A stretch of 64,000 nt of DNA from JBCBSZ01 sp039185015 (GCA_039185015.1 JBCDAU010000028.1:4665-68664), one strand, 5' to 3'; shown: positions 24,431-33,524, counted from the first letter of the stretch. Program-made: numbers and translations. The notes: generated by a model not told the origin, from the letters alone.

Positions 24431-25602
24431 CCTCGCCGATGACCCACGACGAGCTCGTCGCTGCGGCCGAGCGGCTCGCGCCGGTGTTCGAGAAGACGGC
24501 CCGAGAGGCCGAGATCGCCCGGCGTCCGCTCGACCAGGTGATCGACGCCGTCCGAGACAGCGGGCTGTTCTCGCTGATGGTGCCCCGGCGTTACGGCGGC
24601 CACGAGGCCGACCTCGACACGTTCTTCGAGGTCGTCCTCACGCTCTCGCAGGCCGACACGGCGATGGGCTGGCTGACCGGCTTCTACATCGAGCACTGCT
24701 TCTGGTTCTGCGGGTTCCCCGAGTCGTTCCAGACGGAGCTGTTCGCCGACCGCGACCACGTGCTCGCCCCCGGAGCGATCAACGTCGGGGCCGGACAGGC
24801 GGTCGAGGTCGACGGCGGCTACCGGGTCGATGGTCGCTGGCAATGGGGCACCGGCATCGTGCACGCCGACTGGGTGCTCGCCGGTGCGATGGTGCGGACC
24901 GGTGGCGGAGGCATCGACCCGCGCTTCTTCGCCCTGCCCCGGGAGCAGGTCGAGACGGTCGACACCTGGCACGTCGCCGGGATGTGCGCGACCGGCTCGC
25001 TCGACATGGTCATCGACGACGTCTTCGTCCCGAGCGAGCGGGCGGCGTCGATGATCGACCTCGTCAACGGCACGGGCGAGGGACCCCGTCTGCACGACGG
25101 CGACCTGTACCGCACGCCCCTGATGCCGATCCTCGCCTTCGCGGCCGGGACGCCGATCCTGGGCGCCGCCAAGCTCGTCGTGGAGCAGTACCGGCGACAG
25201 ACGATGGCCAAGCTCGCCGCCGGTGCACCGTCGATCGGCGGCAAGGACCGTGACGCCACCAAGCCGGCCGTGGCCGCCGAGGCCGCGCTGCACGTCGACG
25301 CGGCCGAGCTCGTCTTCCGCTCGGTGCTCGCCGAGGTGCTCGAGCAGCGCGACGAGGCCTCGACGACGACCCGCAGCGCCTGGCTCGCCCGGATCACTCA
25401 CGCCGTACTCATGTGCCGCGACGCCGTCCAGTCCATCTCGTCGGTCACGGGCGCCAGCGGTGCCTTCCTCGACAACCCGATCCAGCGGGCGTTGCGCGAC
25501 GTGACCACGGCGTCGAACCACGTCGTGTTCGATCGGGAGTCGCGCTACGCCGACCACGGCCGCCTGCTGCTCGATCAGCCGCTCCAGAACCTCATGGTCT
25601 GA
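24427..25602 (+). CDS. Acyl-CoA dehydrogenase-like flavin monooxygenase (HsaA/HpaH type)
   Basis: This 391-residue protein has possible starts at GTG 24427 (coupled GTGA, chosen) or ATG 24439. It follows the group-D flavin monooxygenase pattern of the acyl-CoA-dehydrogenase fold: RDSGLFSLMVPRRYGGHE, LSQADTAMGWLTGF, GYRVDGRWQWGTGIVHADWVLAGA, and the C-terminal TGASGAFLDNPIQRALRDV. Such enzymes (HsaA, HpaH, IndA) hydroxylate aromatic rings with reduced flavin supplied by a partner reductase. The nearby nitroreductase could be that partner; this is inference. The following MFS gene begins 30 bp later. Confidence 0.88.
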   Translation: MTSPMTHDELVAAAERLAPVFEKTAREAEIARRPLDQVIDAVRDSGLFSLMVPRRYGGHEADLDTFFEVVLTLSQADTAMGWLTGFYIEHCFWFCGFPESFQTELFADRDHVLAPGAINVGAGQAVEVDGGYRVDGRWQWGTGIVHADWVLAGAMVRTGGGGIDPRFFALPREQVETVDTWHVAGMCATGSLDMVIDDVFVPSERAASMIDLVNGTGEGPRLHDGDLYRTPLMPILAFAAGTPILGAAKLVVEQYRRQTMAKLAAGAPSIGGKDRDATKPAVAAEAALHVDAAELVFRSVLAEVLEQRDEASTTTRSAWLARITHAVLMCRDAVQSISSVTGASGAFLDNPIQRALRDVTTASNHVVFDRESRYADHGRLLLDQPLQNLMV

Positions 25603-25632
25603 CGCCCGACGCCCTCGCGCGAGGCTGCGGGG

Positions 25633-26964
25633 GTGGACGAGGCCCGGATCATCCGCACCTACATGACGCTGGCCGGGCTCTACACGTTGGCGGCCTCGCT
25701 GATCTGGAGCGTCAACACGCTGTTCCTGCTCGACGCCGGCCTCGGCATCGGCGAGGTCTTCGTCGCCAACGCCGCGTTCTCGGCCGGGATGGTGCTCTTC
25801 GAGATCCCGACCGGTGTCGTCGCCGACACGATCGGCCGCCGCGCCTCGTACCTGATGAGCGTGACGGTGCTGGCCGCCACGACGGCGCTGTACCTGATCG
25901 CCGCCCAGGCCGAGGCGGGCGTCGTCGTGTTCGTCGTCGTGTCGATCGCGATGGGTCTCGGCTTCACGTTCTACTCCGGCGCGCTCGAGGCGTGGCTGGT
26001 CGATGCGCTCAAGGCGAGGGGCCGCGACGGTGCGCTCGACCAGGTCTTCGCCCGAGGCCAGCAGATCAGCGGCGTCGCGATGTTCAGCGGGACGATCGCC
26101 GGCGGCTTCCTCGGCCAGCTCGATCTCGCCGTGCCGTTCATCGCCCGGTCGGTGCTGTTGGTGGCGGTCTTCGTCATCGCCGCCCGGCTGATGGTCGAGA
26201 TCGGCTTCACCCCGGCTCCCCTGACGCTCGGCGAGGTCCCGGCACGCATGCGGGAGCAGGCGACGGTGGGCATCTCCAGCGGCTGGGGCCAGCCCGGGCT
26301 GCGCCGGCTGATGATCGCCGGGCTGGTCAGGGGGTCGTTCATGGGGTGGGCCTTCTACGCCGCCCAGCCGTACCTGCTGGAGCTGCTCGAACGCGACGCC
26401 GTGTGGGTGATCGGTCTCGTCACGGCCGGCGTCTCACTCGGCACGATCGTCGGCAACCAGCTGGTCAGCGTGTGGAGCCGGCGCTGCAGCCGGCGTTCGA
26501 CGATGCTGCTCGCCGCCTCCGCGGCGACGGCGGGAGCGGGCGTGCTGATGGGTCTCACGTCGTCGTTCGCCATCACGGCGGGTGCCCTGATGATCATCGC
26601 CGTGTCGATGGGCGTGATCATGCCGGTCCGCCAGGCGTACCTCCACCAGGTCACGGCGAGCGAGCACCGGGCGACGGTCGTCTCGTTCGATGCGATGGTC
26701 ACCTCGGTCGGAGGCGTCGGCGGGCAGGTCGGCCTCGGTGCGATCAGCGACGCACGTTCGTTCGGCACCGGCTACGTCGTCGGCGGCGCGTTCACCGTGC
26801 TCGCCCTGCCCGTGCTCGTCTCACTCCGACGGCTGGGCGAGGCCGCCGATCGCCTGGGACCTGGTGCCGAGGCCGGCGCCGACTCGACGTGTCCCTCCGG
26901 GCTCCCCCGGAACACGGCGGTCGAGGCGCACCCGGTGGACGTGCTCGCCGGGGACGAGCGGTAG
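25633..26964 (+). CDS. MFS transporter
   Basis: This 443-residue membrane protein starts at GTG 25633. It has about 12 hydrophobic segments and the MFS motif between helices 2 and 3 (GVVADTIGRRASYLMS, equivalent to GxLaDrxGrr). The C-terminal 45 residues are polar. It resembles drug/organic-solute efflux or uptake MFS proteins. Placed last in the amidohydrolase operon, it may import the substrate or export an intermediate; direction cannot be told from sequence. Confidence 0.9.
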   Translation: MDEARIIRTYMTLAGLYTLAASLIWSVNTLFLLDAGLGIGEVFVANAAFSAGMVLFEIPTGVVADTIGRRASYLMSVTVLAATTALYLIAAQAEAGVVVFVVVSIAMGLGFTFYSGALEAWLVDALKARGRDGALDQVFARGQQISGVAMFSGTIAGGFLGQLDLAVPFIARSVLLVAVFVIAARLMVEIGFTPAPLTLGEVPARMREQATVGISSGWGQPGLRRLMIAGLVRGSFMGWAFYAAQPYLLELLERDAVWVIGLVTAGVSLGTIVGNQLVSVWSRRCSRRSTMLLAASAATAGAGVLMGLTSSFAITAGALMIIAVSMGVIMPVRQAYLHQVTASEHRATVVSFDAMVTSVGGVGGQVGLGAISDARSFGTGYVVGGAFTVLALPVLVSLRRLGEAADRLGPGAEAGADSTCPSGLPRNTAVEAHPVDVLAGDER

Positions 26965-26969
26965 ACGAC

Positions 26970-28025
26970 TCAGGCTCGCTGGGCGGCGAGCGCAGCGCGA
27001 GCGTCGTCGATCAGCTCGAGCACGGCGATGGAGCTCGACAGCGGCACCCAGTCGCTCTCGGTCCTGCCGGCGGCGAGGCACGCCTCGACGTGGGCGATCT
27101 GGTCGTCCAGTCCTCCCGCAGCTCCGGAGGGCCGACGGAGGGCGGCCTTGGCGACCGATCGAAGCGTCGAACGGCGCATCAGCTGCTCGGTGATCCGGTC
27201 CGTGAGACCGGGTGCACCGAGCGGAGGCGAGGGCGTCGCGTTCGGGTCGATGGTCGCCACCCGGAAGCCCGCCGGGTTGGCGAGCGGCTCCTCGAGCGTG
27301 ATGCGTCCCCTCGTGCCGGCGATCGCCATCCGGTTGCTGCCCATCCGATCGACGGCGACGCTGAGCACGGCTCGGGCGCCGGTCGGCGACTCGAGGATCA
27401 GCGAGGCGGCGAGATCGACACCGCTCGACGAGAGGTCCCCGCTGGCGTGCACGAGCTGGAGCTCGGGGCCGAGCACGGCTCGTGCGAGCGCGATCGCGTA
27501 GACGCCGCGGTCCAGCAGCGCGCCTGCGCCGGGTCCGTCGAAGAGGCGGGGCATGGTGTCGGGTCCGTGCGGCACGGCGAAGTTGGCCTCCACCTCACGG
27601 ACCTCGCCGATCGCGCCGTCGGCAAGGCGGGCGAGCACGTCGCGGTAGACCGGCAGGCACAGTGTCCAGAGACCTTCCATGAGGAAGACCCCGGCCGCCT
27701 GGGCGGCGTCGACGAGCTCGCGACCCTCGGCGGCCGAGATCGCGAGCGGCTTCTCGCAGAGGACGGGGACGCCGGCGGCGATGCCGGCGAGCACGTCGTC
27801 GCGATGGCGTTCGTTGGGGGTGGCGACGTAGATGCGTCGCACCTGCGGCAGCGCGACGAGCTCCTCGATGCTGGAGACGGCAGCCGGGATCTCGAACCTG
27901 GCGGCGAAGTCCTGGCCGGTCGAGGCGGATCGCGAGGACACCGCCGCCACCGGCTGGCCGGCGCGGGCCGAGGCGACCGCGAACTTCGATGCGATCGTGC
28001 CCGTGCCGACGATGCCCCAGCTCAC
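26970..28025 (-). CDS. Gfo/Idh/MocA-family oxidoreductase
   Basis: This 351-residue protein starts at GTG 28025, overlapping the stop of the upstream Gfo/Idh/MocA gene by 4 bp. It has a Rossmann start MSWGIVGTGTIASKFA, then YVATPNERHRDDVLAGIAAGVPVLCEKPLA containing the conserved EKP lysine near residue 95. A C-terminal GFO_IDH_MocA_C sheet domain includes the GVYAIAL segment; the usual GGxxxDxGxH is altered to GALLDRGVYA. NAD(P)-dependent sugar or inositol-like dehydrogenases belong here. Together with the neighbour it probably acts on one carbohydrate-like substrate. Confidence 0.9.
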   Translation of the reverse strand: MSWGIVGTGTIASKFAVASARAGQPVAAVSSRSASTGQDFAARFEIPAAVSSIEELVALPQVRRIYVATPNERHRDDVLAGIAAGVPVLCEKPLAISAAEGRELVDAAQAAGVFLMEGLWTLCLPVYRDVLARLADGAIGEVREVEANFAVPHGPDTMPRLFDGPGAGALLDRGVYAIALARAVLGPELQLVHASGDLSSSGVDLAASLILESPTGARAVLSVAVDRMGSNRMAIAGTRGRITLEEPLANPAGFRVATIDPNATPSPPLGAPGLTDRITEQLMRRSTLRSVAKAALRRPSGAAGGLDDQIAHVEACLAAGRTESDWVPLSSSIAVLELIDDARAALAAQRA

Positions 28026-29224
28026 CGTCTCACGATACCGATGAGCTTCTCCGCCACCGGGATGATCCGGTCCTCGAGCACCGAGCTGCGCTCGCCGCCG
28101 GCGACCTCGACCGGGGCGAGATCATCGACGCGCGACCGCACCTGGTAGACGGCCCGCCGTTCGTGCGCGGTGTGGATGGCGAGCGACACCTCGTTGAAGT
28201 GGACGCTGAAGTCGAGCGGCACGCGGCTCTCGCGGCCCTCGCGGGCGGCGGTGACCATCTCGACCGGTCCGCGGATGAAGTCCATCTGCGCCGAGCCGGT
28301 CTTGGGCAGCTCGAACGGCGGCGGGGTCGGCTTCAGCGTCGTGAACCACGGGGTCAGCATGAACTTGCGGCGCACCTGGAGCCAGCGCTTGTACTTGACC
28401 GGGGTGTCGTAGAACCAACTGTCCTCGACGTGCATGACGCCCTCGTCGCCGAAGATGCGGAACTGATGATCGCTCGGAGCGACGACCCCACAGGTGAGGC
28501 GGGCCGACATCCCGTTGGCGAACTCGAGGCACGCCACCGTGAAGTCGGGGGCCTCGGCCGCATCGTCGTCGACCGGCTTGCCCGGGTACCGCAGCGAGCC
28601 GTAGGCGTGCACCTCGGTGACCGAGCCGAAGAGCGCGATCAGCCAGGTGAGGTAGTAGCCGGCGTGCTCGAGGGTGCAGCCGACGGCGAACTCGTCCTCG
28701 TACGGCCACGGCGCACCGGACGGGTTCACCCAGTCCTGGAACGGCGACCGGGCGATGAAGTTGCCGTCCATCTCGGCGTAGGCGAGCAGCGGGCGGCCGA
28801 TGTGTCCGGCTGCGATGCCGGACCGGAGGGTCGCGAACGCCTCGGAGAGGTGATTGCACGGGGCCGAGGCCAGCGGCAGGTCCTTGTCGAACGCGAGGTC
28901 GCGGAGGTCCAGGACCTCGTCGACGTCCATGGCGATCGGCTTCTCGGAGTAGACGGCGTAGCCCCGCTCCAGGGCCGTGCGCGAGACCTCGTAGTGACTC
29001 GACGGGTTGGTGAGGTTGAGTACGGCGTCGACGTCGAGTCCGTCGTAGAACGCGTCCTCGTCCGCGACCGACGGCACACCCCAGTGCGCGCTGTACCGCT
29101 CCGCGTTGGCCGGGTTCCGGTCGTACGCCCGCTCGATGCGGACGTGTGGGTAGTTGGCCAAGGTGGCCATGTAGTAGTCGGCCACGAAGCCGCAACCGAT
29201 GATGCCGAACCGAATCTCTCGCAT
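28022..29224 (-). CDS. Gfo/Idh/MocA-family oxidoreductase
   Basis: This 400-residue protein starts at ATG 29224. The NAD(P) fold begins RFGIIGCGFVADYYMATLA. The substrate-binding EKP motif is present in YAVYSEKPIAMDVDE, and the C-terminal domain contains CTLEHAGYYLTWL, similar to the usual GG..D.G.H helix. It is first in a two-gene minus-strand operon, overlapping the next dehydrogenase by 4 bp. The region upstream to 29350 carries no gene and should hold the promoter. Substrate unknown; paired dehydrogenases of this family often handle sugars, inositols or pseudo-sugars. Confidence 0.9.
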   Translation of the reverse strand: MREIRFGIIGCGFVADYYMATLANYPHVRIERAYDRNPANAERYSAHWGVPSVADEDAFYDGLDVDAVLNLTNPSSHYEVSRTALERGYAVYSEKPIAMDVDEVLDLRDLAFDKDLPLASAPCNHLSEAFATLRSGIAAGHIGRPLLAYAEMDGNFIARSPFQDWVNPSGAPWPYEDEFAVGCTLEHAGYYLTWLIALFGSVTEVHAYGSLRYPGKPVDDDAAEAPDFTVACLEFANGMSARLTCGVVAPSDHQFRIFGDEGVMHVEDSWFYDTPVKYKRWLQVRRKFMLTPWFTTLKPTPPPFELPKTGSAQMDFIRGPVEMVTAAREGRESRVPLDFSVHFNEVSLAIHTAHERRAVYQVRSRVDDLAPVEVAGGERSSVLEDRIIPVAEKLIGIVRR

Positions 29225-29350
29225 CTCCCGCTCTCACCCACCGCTGTCGTCCGACCTTCCCCGGTGACGAGACTAGACCGCTCGACAGCGCGCTCCGAGC
29301 GATGGACATCTCACTTTTCGTGACGGCCCGTCGACCGAGGAGAGCGACAC

Positions 29351-29812
29351 TCAGCGGCTCTCGCTGGTCCCGAAGTCGCCGTCGCCGGCGCGTTCGTCAT
29401 CGCTCAGCGTCTCCTGGAACAGCGTCATCTGGATGCCCGCAGGTGCGGCGATACGGGAGTTGATCGATCTCCACGGCGTCATGATCGGATCGGCGATGAC
29501 GCTGGCACCCGCCTCGGCGAGGTGAGCCGTGCCGGCCGCCGTGTCGTCCACCTCGAAGGCGAGTCGGATCGGTGGAGCGACCCGTCGGCCGACCTCCACG
29601 TCGTCGATCATCCGGGCCTGGGCCGGGTTGGCGAGCTCCAGCGTCGCCCGACCAGCGTCGAGGATCACGACCGACGCGTCGCCGTCCCCCTCGAAGGCAG
29701 CGAGCTCGGGGAGCCCGAGCGCATCGCGGAAGAACCTCACCGCCTCCTCGTAGTCGGCGGCCTCCACGACCACTCGGAGCTGATGGACGGCAGGACGGGG
29801 GGCATCGACCAT
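29351..29812 (-). CDS. VOC-superfamily (glyoxalase/dioxygenase-like) protein
   Basis: This 153-residue protein starts at ATG 29812 (MVDAPRPAVHQLRVVVE). Two beta-alpha-beta-beta-beta halves are visible: QLRVVVEAADYEEAVRFFRDALGLPE, then VVILDAGRATLELANP, and IRLAFEVDDTAAGTAHLAEAGA with a terminal IAAPAGIQMTLFQE. These match VOC proteins that bind divalent metal in lyase, dioxygenase or resistance enzymes. It begins 10 bp after the OsmC-like selenoprotein gene and closes the minus-strand operon. Confidence 0.88.
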   Translation of the reverse strand: MVDAPRPAVHQLRVVVEAADYEEAVRFFRDALGLPELAAFEGDGDASVVILDAGRATLELANPAQARMIDDVEVGRRVAPPIRLAFEVDDTAAGTAHLAEAGASVIADPIMTPWRSINSRIAAPAGIQMTLFQETLSDDERAGDGDFGTSESR

Positions 29813-29822
29813 GGTCGCCACG

Positions 29823-30335
29823 CTATGGCCGACCATCTCGGCCGAGGTCCAGGATCTCGCCGTTCACCACGTGACTGGTCGAGACCGTGACCGGCGACTG
29901 CAGCGCCACCTCGGTGAAGCACATCCGGTGGGCCAGACGGAAGACCTCGGCGAGGACCTCGTCTGGCTCGTCGGCGTCGAGCGACATCATGATCTCGAAG
30001 CCGTCGCACGCACCGAACGCATCGCCACGAAGCACCGACCCGCCTTCGTGGAACTTCGCATCGACGACGATCCGCTGGTTCCGGATCTCGAGCTTCCGCT
30101 TTGCCGCGACCTGCGACAGGTGGGAGCTCAGTCAGAGACCGACGCCGGCGACGAAGTAGCTGAGCGGCGTCGGCGCCGTCCCCTCACCACCCGGCATGTA
30201 GGGACCCTCGTCGGAGACGAAGGCGAAGGGGCCGACACCCGGTTGGCCGGCGACCGCCACCTTCCGGTGCCCCTCCGCCCAGGTGACCTCGGCCCGCACC
30301 TCGATCCGTCGCTCGTGGTCGTTGGCCTCAGCCAT
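29823..30335 (-). CDS. OsmC-family peroxiredoxin-like protein, probable selenoprotein (Sec at in-frame TGA)
   Basis: The frame runs 170 residues from ATG 30335 (AGGAGG ribosome site at 30341-30346) to 29823, interrupted once by TGA at 30132-30134 (residue 68). Both sides are clear OsmC sequence. Before the TGA is FVSDEGPYMPGGEGTAPTPLSYFVAGVGL, the block that precedes the peroxidatic Cys. After it come LSSHLSQVAAKRKL and, later, AHRMCFTEVAL holding the second family Cys (residue 139). The TGA replaces exactly the catalytic Cys, as selenocysteine would. A SECIS-like hairpin follows. OsmC/Ohr proteins reduce organic hydroperoxides. The start overlaps the amidohydrolase stop by 8 bp. The alternative, a nonsense mutation or read error, is less likely given the exact position. 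Confidence 0.82.
30090..30129 (-). promoter_or_regulatory. Candidate bacterial SECIS hairpin of the OsmC-like gene
   Basis: Starting 2 bases after the TGA, the mRNA can pair GAGCT (30129-30125) with AGCTC (30094-30090) and, inside, ACCTG (30121-30117) with CAGGT (30113-30109), leaving a 3-base UCG loop or a 5-base GUCGC loop. Bacterial SECIS elements are short hairpins directly after UGA with G at the start of the apical loop. This was folded by hand. Confidence 0.4.
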
Positions 30336-31593
30336 CGATGCCTCCTCGTTCGGTCATCGGGATCCTCCCGCGCTCGGCCATCGCTCCCCGATCGACGATC
30401 GCCCCGTGGCTGATCACGGCGGTCGGCGGCGCGTGGAACCGCAGCACGTCGACCATGGTCGGCGCCTCATGGACGACGAGGTTGGCGGGGTTGCCGACCG
30501 CGAGCCCGAAGTCGACGACGTTCAGGGCGGTGGCGCCGTTGACGGTGACGAGGTCGTAGACCGTCTCCTGTCCCTCGACGGTCATCATCCACAGCAGGTG
30601 GCAGCCGAGAAAGGCGACCTCGAGCATGTTGTTGCGACCGAACGCGTAGTAGGCGTCGGAGATGTCGTCCTGGCCGAGCACGACGTTGACGCCCTGGCCG
30701 AGCAGCCCCTCGACACGGGCGTGCAGCGGACCGGTCTGCGGGTCGGACACGATGGACACCTCGGCCTCGCGGAGCAGGTTCACGAGGCGGGCGAAGTACG
30801 GGTCGGGGTACAGCTCCATCGCCCGGCAGTGGTGGCCGAGCGCCCGCCCGACCCAGCCGCGCTCCAGCGCCTCGACCGTCATCATCTCGAGCGTGCGGAG
30901 GCCCGGATCGCCTGCGTCGTCGAGCAGCATCGACACGTCGGCGTCGTGCTCGACGGCGAGATCGAAGGCGTAGCGGACGTGGGCGGCCATGTCGGCCTCG
31001 GTGAGCTCGATCCACGGGATGCCGCCCGCAACGTCGGCACCGAGCTCCATGCTCCTCGCCATCAGCTCCAGCGCACCCGGCTCGCGGGCGATGCCGTCCT
31101 GCGGGAAGGCGACGACCTGGACGTCGACGATGCCGGCGAAGCGGTCGCGGGCCTCGCACAGCACCTCGACGCCGCGGGTGCCGGCCTTGGTGTCGACGTC
31201 GGCGAACGCCCGGATGTGGGTGTTGCCGTAGAAGGCGGCCATCGCGAGCGACCGGAGCGCGAGGTCGAGCATCTGGTCGGCGTCCTGCGACCGCTTCACG
31301 TCGGCAGCGCGCTCGATGCCCCGCATCGCGTCGCCCATCCCCTCGGCCTGGTACGCCTCCATGGCCCGGTCACCGAACGCCGCGAGCGTGAAGACCTTGT
31401 CGAGGTGGAGGTGGGTGTTGGTGAAGCTCTCCGTGACCAGCCCACCGCCGGCGTCGATCGTCGTCGCTCCCCCGGTGTCGGCGCCCGGATCGATCGACGT
31501 GATCGTGCCGCCATCGATCTCGATGTCGGTGAGCTCCGCACCTCCACGCAGCCGGGCGTTGGCGATGACGAGTCGGTCCTCGGGCGTCGGCAC
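30328..31593 (-). CDS. Cytosine-deaminase-like amidohydrolase
   Basis: This 421-residue protein starts at GTG 31593. An N-terminal small beta domain (VIANARLRGGAELTDIEIDGG) is followed by the metal site FTNTHLHLDKVF (HxH). Further metal ligands follow at HHCRAME and in the conserved LGQDDISDAYYAFGRNNMLEVAFLGCHLL, close to the CodA active-site block around Asp313. Metal-dependent deamination or hydrolysis of a cyclic amide/amine is likely; the base is not identifiable. It is the third gene of an LLM-SDR-amidohydrolase-OsmC-VOC operon and overlaps the OsmC start by 8 bp. Confidence 0.88.
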   Translation of the reverse strand: MPTPEDRLVIANARLRGGAELTDIEIDGGTITSIDPGADTGGATTIDAGGGLVTESFTNTHLHLDKVFTLAAFGDRAMEAYQAEGMGDAMRGIERAADVKRSQDADQMLDLALRSLAMAAFYGNTHIRAFADVDTKAGTRGVEVLCEARDRFAGIVDVQVVAFPQDGIAREPGALELMARSMELGADVAGGIPWIELTEADMAAHVRYAFDLAVEHDADVSMLLDDAGDPGLRTLEMMTVEALERGWVGRALGHHCRAMELYPDPYFARLVNLLREAEVSIVSDPQTGPLHARVEGLLGQGVNVVLGQDDISDAYYAFGRNNMLEVAFLGCHLLWMMTVEGQETVYDLVTVNGATALNVVDFGLAVGNPANLVVHEAPTMVDVLRFHAPPTAVISHGAIVDRGAMAERGRIPMTERGGIDG

Positions 31594-31652
31594 GCCGAGA
31601 TCATGCCCGGCCAGCTGTCGGCCGTGTTTCGGCGACGAGACGAACGGACGAA

Positions 31653-32465
31653 CTACTCCGCGGTCGGCTGATCCGCCAGCGAGGCGAGCCGGGTGACGAC
31701 GGCGTCGACCTTGGCCGGGTCCATCGCATCGGGGTGCGGCGACCCGAAGCGACCGGCGTCGTTGTCGAAGTACTGCCCGGTCGCTCCGGCGAACTCGTCG
31801 GAGAGCGCGGCCCGGACGAGGACATCCGCGCCGATGCCGATGTCGTTGCCGGCCATCCCGAAGCCCTCCTTGACCATCTTCGTGGCGAGGAAGGAGCCGG
31901 GGTTGACGGCGATGACGGCGGGGCCGTCGGGCCCGAGGCGTTGGGCGAGATGGCGCGTCCACATCGTGATCGCCAGCTTGCTCTGCGCGTAGGCGTCCAT
32001 GTCCGGGGCCTGGCGCTGCCCCGCCAGCGCTCGGAGGTCGACCGGCGCCTGGGCGGCCGAGGAAAGGTTGACGACGCGGCCGGTCGGCGGCACGAGCGGC
32101 AGCAACCGCTCGGTGAGTCGGTAGGGAGCGAGGGCGTTGACGACGAACCGGACGTCGAGCCCGCCATCGGTCGTCGGCCGGGCCGCCTTCAGGACGCCGG
32201 CGTTGTTGATGATCACGTCGAGGCGGGGATGGCGCGACGAGATGGCCTCGGCCAGCTCGTCGACCTCGGGGAGCGACGACAGGTCGGCCCGGTACGTCTC
32301 GACCGTGGCCTCGGGTGCGGCGGCGCGGATGGCGCGTTCGGCGTCGGCGAGCTTGGTCGGGTTCCGGCCATGCAGGAGTACGTGGTGGCCGAGCGTCGCC
32401 AGGCGTTGCGCGGTCAGCAGGCCGATGCCATCGGTCGCGCCGGTGACGAGGATGGTGAGGGTCAT
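31653..32465 (-). CDS. Short-chain dehydrogenase/reductase (SDR)
   Basis: This 270-residue SDR overlaps the LLM stop by 4 bp. It has the cofactor loop TGATDGIG (residues 8-15) and LHGRNPTKL with Arg after strand 2, which suggests NADPH preference. NNAG near residue 90, the catalytic Ser in LSSAAQ and the YAQSK pair are present. It resembles retinol-dehydrogenase/protochlorophyllide-reductase-like SDRs. It is the second gene of the operon; the next gene, the amidohydrolase, starts 59 bp downstream. Confidence 0.9.
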   Translation of the reverse strand: MTLTILVTGATDGIGLLTAQRLATLGHHVLLHGRNPTKLADAERAIRAAAPEATVETYRADLSSLPEVDELAEAISSRHPRLDVIINNAGVLKAARPTTDGGLDVRFVVNALAPYRLTERLLPLVPPTGRVVNLSSAAQAPVDLRALAGQRQAPDMDAYAQSKLAITMWTRHLAQRLGPDGPAVIAVNPGSFLATKMVKEGFGMAGNDIGIGADVLVRAALSDEFAGATGQYFDNDAGRFGSPHPDAMDPAKVDAVVTRLASLADQPTAE

Positions 32466-33472
32466 CGTTCGGAGTCCTCGGTGGGGAAGTCGGGAAGGAG
32501 GTCATCGGCCAGGCGGCGGAGGGTGGTCTCGATGTCCGCACGGTGGAATCGGAGGTTGAGGGCCACGTGGTTGACGCCGATGCCCTCCAGGGCGGTGAGG
32601 TACTCCCGCAGCGCAGAGACACCGGACCGGAACCCGAGGTGGATCGGCTGGGGTCGGGCGTCGCCGTCGTCGACGAGGTCGATGTAGAGCGGCTGCATGA
32701 CCGGCTTGTCCTGGAGTCCGGCGTCGGCGATCCGGCCCCTCCAGGCGTCGATCAGGCGAGCCTGCGTCGAGACGTCCCGTGGGTAGATCATCCAGCCGTC
32801 GCCGTGCCGCGCGATCCACTCGGGCGACTGCTGGCTGCTGCCGGTGACGAGCAGCGGCAGCGTGCCCGAGGTCGGCTTGGGCAGCAGGTCGATGCCGCGC
32901 GTCTCGCCGTAGGTGTTGGCGAAGGTCGGCCGGTCGTCGGCCATCCGGCGCAGGTAGTCGTAGCTCTCGCGGAAGCGCTCCCCGCGCTCGTCGAACGGGA
33001 TGCCGAGCGCCGGGTACTCGTCGGGTCGGTCCCCGGAGGCGATGCCGAGGAGGAGACGGCCGCCCGACAGCACGTCGGCGCTCGCCGCCGCCTTGGCGAC
33101 GTGAGCGGGGTGCCGGAGCGGGAGCACGATGCTGCTGACCCCGAGGGCGATCCGTTCCGTCGCGCCGGCCAGGAGGCCGAGGTAGACGAACGGGTCGTGG
33201 ATGTGGCCCGCGTCGCCGAAGCTCGGCACGTCGAAGGGGACGTCGCGCAGCCACAGCGAGGCGAAGCCGAGCTCCTCGGCGAGGCGAACGCGCTCGAGGT
33301 GGTGCTCCATGGTCGGCACCGGTCCGGAGGGGTAGGCCTCGAGCGGGACGACCAGTCCGACGGTGAGTCGACCGGGTCGGAAGACCTGGCCGTAGGCGCG
33401 GTTGATCGTGGGGAAGGTCGAGGGTGCGAGCTGGGACAGCACGTCGGGTTCGGTCCTGTTCGTCGTGTCCAC
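32462..33472 (-). CDS. LLM-class oxidoreductase (luciferase-like)
   Basis: This 336-residue protein starts at GTG 33472. It belongs to the luciferase-type branch: VRLAEELGFASLWLRDVPF near residues 65-85, ALGVSSIVLPLRHPAHVAKAAAS near 110-135, and GGRLLLGIASGDRPDEYPALGIPFDERG near 140-165. F420 or FMN-dependent hydride transfer or oxygenation is expected. It is first in the five-gene minus-strand operon (LLM, SDR, amidohydrolase, OsmC, VOC) and divergent from HxlR across 97 bp. Confidence 0.88.
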   Translation of the reverse strand: MDTTNRTEPDVLSQLAPSTFPTINRAYGQVFRPGRLTVGLVVPLEAYPSGPVPTMEHHLERVRLAEELGFASLWLRDVPFDVPSFGDAGHIHDPFVYLGLLAGATERIALGVSSIVLPLRHPAHVAKAAASADVLSGGRLLLGIASGDRPDEYPALGIPFDERGERFRESYDYLRRMADDRPTFANTYGETRGIDLLPKPTSGTLPLLVTGSSQQSPEWIARHGDGWMIYPRDVSTQARLIDAWRGRIADAGLQDKPVMQPLYIDLVDDGDARPQPIHLGFRSGVSALREYLTALEGIGVNHVALNLRFHRADIETTLRRLADDLLPDFPTEDSER

Positions 33473-33524
33473 CCGCCGCTGATGAGGGGTTGCGTTCGGG
33501 TGCTGGAACGATCATCCTCACGGT

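Noticed and set aside
29311..29323. TCAC-TTTTC-GTGA inverted repeat before the Gfo/Idh/MocA operon
   Set aside because: It is only 4 bp per arm, has no adjacent regulator gene and is easily expected by chance.
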